From positions 28,360 to 92,359 of the forward strand of contig CANQBA010000006.1 of the NCBI GenBank assembly GCA_947589545.1: DNA of 64,000 nucleotides, read 5' to 3'. A model generated the notes under the pieces. That model saw only the letters and a program-made list of their open reading frames with translations, was not told the origin of the DNA and made no database searches. Below, piece after piece: positions 61,668 to 64,000 of the stretch. The position numbers were made by a program, and so were the translations under genes. The DNA is from an uncultured Oscillospiraceae bacterium (lineage in GTDB: Bacteria > Bacillota > Clostridia > Oscillospirales > Oscillospiraceae). How positions within the stretch are numbered: the first letter of the stretch is position 1; every line of letters begins with the position of its first letter.

Positions 61668-61746
61668 TTTGCAAAAGAAGGACCTGATTTCCGGTAATGC
61701 CGATCTGTTCACCTCGCAGATTCTTGAGAAAGCTAAAGTCAACTGA
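61668..61746 (+). pseudogene. Duplicated 3' end of the YcxB-like gene
   Basis: Almost identical to 61049-61127 (LQKKDLVSGDADLFTSQILEKAKVN* versus LQKKDLISGNADLF...), including the sequence after the stop (GTCAAG). There is no start or N-terminal part. Confidence 0.8.
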
Positions 61747-61811
61747 GTCAAGGCACTTTTGACTCTTGCCCTGACTCTTTCGAAAAAAAGCTGTATATTA
61801 TCTATCATCTC

Positions 61812-61930
61812 ATCTTCTCTGTTGTAATTTTCTGTTATACTGGGTCCTTCAAGGGGGTTCACAGTGAACCCGCCCCCGGTTCAGCGAAAGCGCACAGTCG
61901 CCCCTTGGCCCCCCTTGGCGGGAGGCTGTA
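61812..61930 (+). repeat. Toxin-antitoxin upstream repeat, copy 1 (partner 63524-63635)
   Basis: TCTGTTATACTGGGTCCTTC, then an inverted repeat GGTTCACAGTGAACC, GGTTCAGC..AAA, GCGCAGTC-like words and CCCTTGGCGGGAGG. The same ordered blocks precede the RelE-type gene at 63741. Confidence 0.75.
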
Positions 61931-61995
61931 TGGAAGAATAATGTTCTTGACATTGGTTTATACTTTGTATATACTACTTGTAGGAGGTGGCTGAG

Positions 61996-62265
61996 ATGTA
62001 TGCTACGATTCAGAAATGGGGCAACAGTCAGGGCCTGCGAATTCCCAAGACGGCCCTTGAGTCCGTGGGGCTTCGGGAGAATGACCGGGTGGAGATCGTC
62101 CAAGTTGGGAACTGCCTGCAAATAAAGGCCGCTGCCCCTCGCCAGCACCGCACACTGGAGGAGCGCCTGACGGCCTTCTATGGGAAGGACGCGGAGGAGC
62201 TTGGCCGCATTGACACGGAGCCGGAGGTCGATTGGGGCAAATCGGAGGGCACTGAGGCATGGTGA
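61996..62265 (+). CDS. AbrB/MazE-family antitoxin
   Basis: An 89-residue swapped-hairpin AbrB-type DNA-binding protein: ATIQKWGNSQGLRIPKTALE is the classical SpoVT/AbrB core. The C-terminal part (LEERLTAFYGKDAEELG...) should wrap the toxin. It is co-transcribed with, and overlaps by 7 bases, the MazF gene, and should autorepress the promoter at 61947. The start is ATG 61996, eight bases after AGGAGG; the GTG at 61987 lies inside that spacing. Confidence 0.88.
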   Translation: MYATIQKWGNSQGLRIPKTALESVGLRENDRVEIVQVGNCLQIKAAAPRQHRTLEERLTAFYGKDAEELGRIDTEPEVDWGKSEGTEAW

Positions 62266-62597
62266 GTATTTTCGAGCAGGGGGACATCGTCTACCTGGAT
62301 TTTGACCCCCAGTCCGGCCACGAACAGCGCGGGCGGCGCCCGGCGTTGGTGGTCAGCAACAATTTGTTTAACCGCGTGAGCAGCCTCACGATGGTGTGTC
62401 CTATCACTCACACGGACAAGGGCCATCCGTTCCACGTCCGCCTGGATGAGCGGACAAAGACAGACGGCGTTATCCTCTGCGACCAGGCGCGGATGCTGGA
62501 TCTTGCCAGCCGCAACGCCTCCTTCGAGGAAAAGGCCCCGGAGGACATCACCGCCGAGGCTGTGGATCTGATCGTGGGATTTGTGGAGATGAAATAG
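62259..62597 (+). CDS. MazF/PemK-family endoribonuclease toxin
   Basis: A 112-residue toxin of the MazF fold with GDIVYLDFDPQSGHEQRGRRPALVVS (quoted in part: FDPQSGHEQRGRRPALVVS), SLTMVCPITHTDKG and the DGVILCDQARMLD strand. It cleaves RNA at short sequences when free of antitoxin. ATG 62259 overlaps the antitoxin stop. A strong terminator follows at 62627. Confidence 0.92.
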   Translation: MVSIFEQGDIVYLDFDPQSGHEQRGRRPALVVSNNLFNRVSSLTMVCPITHTDKGHPFHVRLDERTKTDGVILCDQARMLDLASRNASFEEKAPEDITAEAVDLIVGFVEMK

Positions 62598-62626
62598 CGG
62601 TCCGAAATTGCAGAGGCTATAATAAT

Positions 62627-62654
62627 CGGCGGGGACACTCCCCGCCGTTTTTTT
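62627..62654 (+). terminator. Terminator of the mazEF-type operon
   Basis: CGGCGGGG/CCCCGCCG hairpin with ACACT loop and a seven-T run. Confidence 0.88.
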
Positions 62655-62655
62655 G

Positions 62656-62886
62656 TCACCGCATTGTCTGATTCATTCTCTCATCCTCGTGGTCGTCGGG
62701 CTTGTGTCCCATGGCGATGCGCTTCTCCTGAAGCTCACGCCGGCGCTTGCGGTCGATGTGAAGCCCCATGTGGGTGGAGTCCTGGGCGGTGGTGTCGCGG
62801 AAGATGTTCGCCATGTGGTGAAACATCCGCAGGGCCGCCAGACCGACAGACGGAGTGCGTATATCATTCAGGTGGTCCAGGAAGAA
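62656..62886 (-). pseudogene. C-terminal remnant of a mobilisation relaxase-like protein
   Basis: On the minus strand the frame reads DHLNDIRTPSVGLAALRMFHHMANIF, continues to HIDRKRRRELQEKRIAMGHK and ends with a TGA at 62656-62658 (each quoted in part). This resembles the C-terminus of relaxases/mobilisation proteins of Tn1549- and ICE-type elements (IDRKRRR...EKRIA.GHK pattern). No start codon with RBS and no N-terminal half exist. It marks a decayed conjugative element. Confidence 0.5.
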
Positions 62887-62930
62887 TTTTCTTTTTGATC
62901 GTAAATCTTCAAGTAAGTACGCAAAAAAGG

Positions 62931-62985
62931 GGCCGTGAAAAAAGAGCAGATATAAGCTCGCTTCTTCACGGCCCCGGTTTTGTGG
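62931..62985. terminator. Long hairpin terminator
   Basis: GGGGCCGTGAA/TTCACGGCCCC arms enclose a small GAGC/GCTC hairpin; it is followed by GGTTTTG on the plus strand and the A-rich tract on the other side. It may end the transcript of the convergent genes. Confidence 0.6.
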
Positions 62986-63057
62986 AGAGAAAATCTATAC
63001 CGAGAAGCTCCAAAGAACCGCCGTCCTCGACGCCTTGAACTCTCTATCACAACGGCT

Positions 63058-63357
63058 CTATTCCATGTTGTCCGAATACTGATTGCCCAGCTCCGTCGTG
63101 AATATCTCTATCGCCAACCTCGCGCCCAGAGTGAATGCCTCCCGGAAACGTTTTTCTCCGACGCTGGTGGCAAGCTCAAGGCGGTCGTCCTGAATTGAGT
63201 GAAGGATAGCTTTCTCCTGATCATTCAGGCTTTCTTCCAGCTTTTCCACGTTTTCATGTATCCGCTTTAATATCGTCCTTGCCTCCGGGGTAAGTCTGCC
63301 CATCTGCTCGACGGGGCAAATATTGCCGTAGTAAAGCTCGTTTATGACGCTGTCCAT
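63058..63357 (-). CDS. DUF6809 family protein
   Basis: A 99-residue soluble protein: MDSVINELYYGNICPVEQ at the N-terminus, a helical middle (ILKRIHENVEKLEESLNDQE) and an ALE-type FTLGARLAIEIFTTEL near the end, as in the small DUF6809 proteins common on Firmicutes conjugative elements. Its function is unknown. The start at ATG 63357 follows AAGGGGGA. It lies on the opposite strand from the toxin-antitoxin loci. Confidence 0.7.
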   Translation of the reverse strand: MDSVINELYYGNICPVEQMGRLTPEARTILKRIHENVEKLEESLNDQEKAILHSIQDDRLELATSVGEKRFREAFTLGARLAIEIFTTELGNQYSDNME

Positions 63358-63523
63358 TTTCAGTCCCCCTTTGGCAACACACAATACCGCAGAGAGGCGG
63401 AAAAGTCGAGAGAAATATGATCGTCAAAAGGGAGAATCGCTTTACCATCCAGATGGTTTTTTGATGGGCAGAGAAAGCAATATAATCAATCGGAAAGCAG
63501 ATATGAAAGTGAGTAATATCTAC

Positions 63524-63635
63524 TTCTTCCTCTGTTCTATATTCTCTGTTATACTGGGTCCTTCTGGGGGGGTCACAGTGAACCGGGGGATGGTTCAGCA
63601 AATAGGCGCAGTCCCCCCTTGGCGGGAGGGTGTAC
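63524..63635 (+). repeat. Toxin-antitoxin upstream repeat, copy 2
   Basis: TCTGTTATACTGGGTCCTTC, GGTCACAGTGAACC, GGTTCAGCA, GCGCAGTCCCCCCTTGGCGG in the same order as copy 1 at 61812-61930. Confidence 0.75.
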
Positions 63636-63676
63636 GGTTTTCACCGTCACGGTGGTCTTGCTTTTCAAAAAACGCC

Positions 63677-63705
63677 TTGACAATATGGGATAAACCCGAT
63701 ATACT
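63677..63705 (+). promoter_or_regulatory. Promoter of the RelE-type toxin locus
   Basis: TTGACA, 17 bases, TATACT; the region after it has GTGTATAGG/TATACT-type inverted repeats as for autoregulated loci. Confidence 0.65.
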
Positions 63706-63740
63706 GTGTATAGGATAAAACAGATAATTCAGGAGAACCT

Positions 63741-64000
63741 ATGGAGAGCTTCACCGTACTATTTTATGACCTTCCGGACGGGAAAGAGCCGGTGCGGGAG
63801 TTTCTACTCACCCTTGACAGGAAGATGCTTGCCAAGGTAGTCAGAGAGATCGAACTGCTGTCCGTCAACGGGCCGGACCTCCGGGAGCCGTATTCCAAAT
63901 CCCTGGGCGACGGGATATTTGAACTTCGCACCAAGATAGGGACGGACATCACCCGTGTATTATATTTCTTTGTCGTTGGGCGAAAAATCATTCTCACCAA
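63741..64000 (+). CDS. RelE/HigB (phage Gp49-like) toxin, 3' end outside window
   Basis: The first 86 residues are visible: MESFTVLFYDLPDGKEPVRE, LSVNGPDLREPYSKSLGDGI, FELRTKIGTDITRVLYFFVVG. The pattern LREPYSKSL...GIFELR matches Gp49-like/HigB host-inhibition toxins, ribosome-dependent endoribonucleases whose antitoxin gene usually follows. The ATG at 63741 has AGGAGA upstream. The frame runs past the window. Confidence 0.85.
   Translation, partial: MESFTVLFYDLPDGKEPVREFLLTLDRKMLAKVVREIELLSVNGPDLREPYSKSLGDGIFELRTKIGTDITRVLYFFVVGRKIILT

Larger units (their letters stand above)
61566..61995. other. Patchwork of repeat fragments and the mazE promoter
   Basis: In order: the short repeat 61622-61665 (partner 38821-38870), the YcxB-like 3' fragment 61668-61746, the toxin-antitoxin upstream repeat 61812-61930, and the promoter TTGACA (61947-61952), 17 bases, TATACT (61970-61975). 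No gene is present. Confidence 0.6.
63358..63740. other. Upstream region of the RelE-type locus with repeat copy 2
   Basis: No gene is seen. It contains repeat copy 2 (63524-63635) and the promoter TTGACA (63677-63682), 17 bases, TATACT (63700-63705) of the RelE-type locus. Confidence 0.6.

Noticed and set aside
62673..62867. 64-codon minus-strand ORF (MIYALRLSVW...)
   Set aside because: It is out of frame with the relaxase-like sequence, which is the frame with recognisable protein similarity.

Overview
The window looks like a chromosome segment of a GC-rich gut-type Clostridia (Bacillota, probably Oscillospiraceae-like). This is inferred from Firmicutes-type gene sets (ctsR-mcsA-clpC, ricT, DUF6171, DUF6809), strong purine-rich ribosome binding sites, consensus TTGACA/TATAAT promoters with 17-base spacers, and a CUT1 sugar transporter of the LplB/YtcP type. 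No species can be named from the sequence alone.

Positions 2-31199 hold a locus for rhamnogalacturonan-I (pectin) oligosaccharides. It contains GH2, GH35 beta-galactosidase, GH105 unsaturated rhamnogalacturonyl hydrolase, rhamnose mutarotase, GH51 arabinofuranosidase, a GH112 phosphorylase (in this context most likely galactosyl-rhamnose phosphorylase), a CE12 esterase, two polysaccharide deacetylases, a PL11-CE12 fusion, a GH106-like protein, an ABC importer, an AraC regulator, a YesL-type protein, GH115 and GH28. None of the polymer-active enzymes has a signal peptide. The model is therefore import of oligosaccharides through the lipoprotein/permease system and complete dismantling in the cytoplasm. 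Released rhamnose feeds the rhaB-rhaA-rhaD-fucO genes at 33089-37952, which are divergent from a second AraC regulator. A roughly 280-nt structured leader with tRNA T-arm-like ends precedes rhaB.

Positions 38926-47070 are core genome: a two-cluster ferredoxin, ctsR-mcsA-clpC (no mcsB) with CtsR boxes, a DUF1846 gene, holB, ricT and the initiator tRNA-fMet. AT-rich single-gene insertions sit at 31314 (pyrophosphatase-like) and 38103 (flavodoxin-like).

From 47071 to the right edge lies a mobile or accessory island that begins at the 3' end of tRNA-fMet with a tyrosine integrase and a small excisionase-like gene. A 2.2-kb geneless stretch of diverged direct repeats follows, then a tnpV remnant, small membrane proteins and immunity-like genes mixed with truncated gene copies and recurring promoter elements. 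Next come two MATE exporters, one behind a likely attenuator and one in an operon with a MarR regulator and a cytidylate-kinase-like gene. The island ends with a relaxase remnant, a DUF6809 gene and two toxin-antitoxin loci (AbrB/MazF, and a RelE-type toxin cut by the window end) that share the same upstream repeat. No right attachment site was found.
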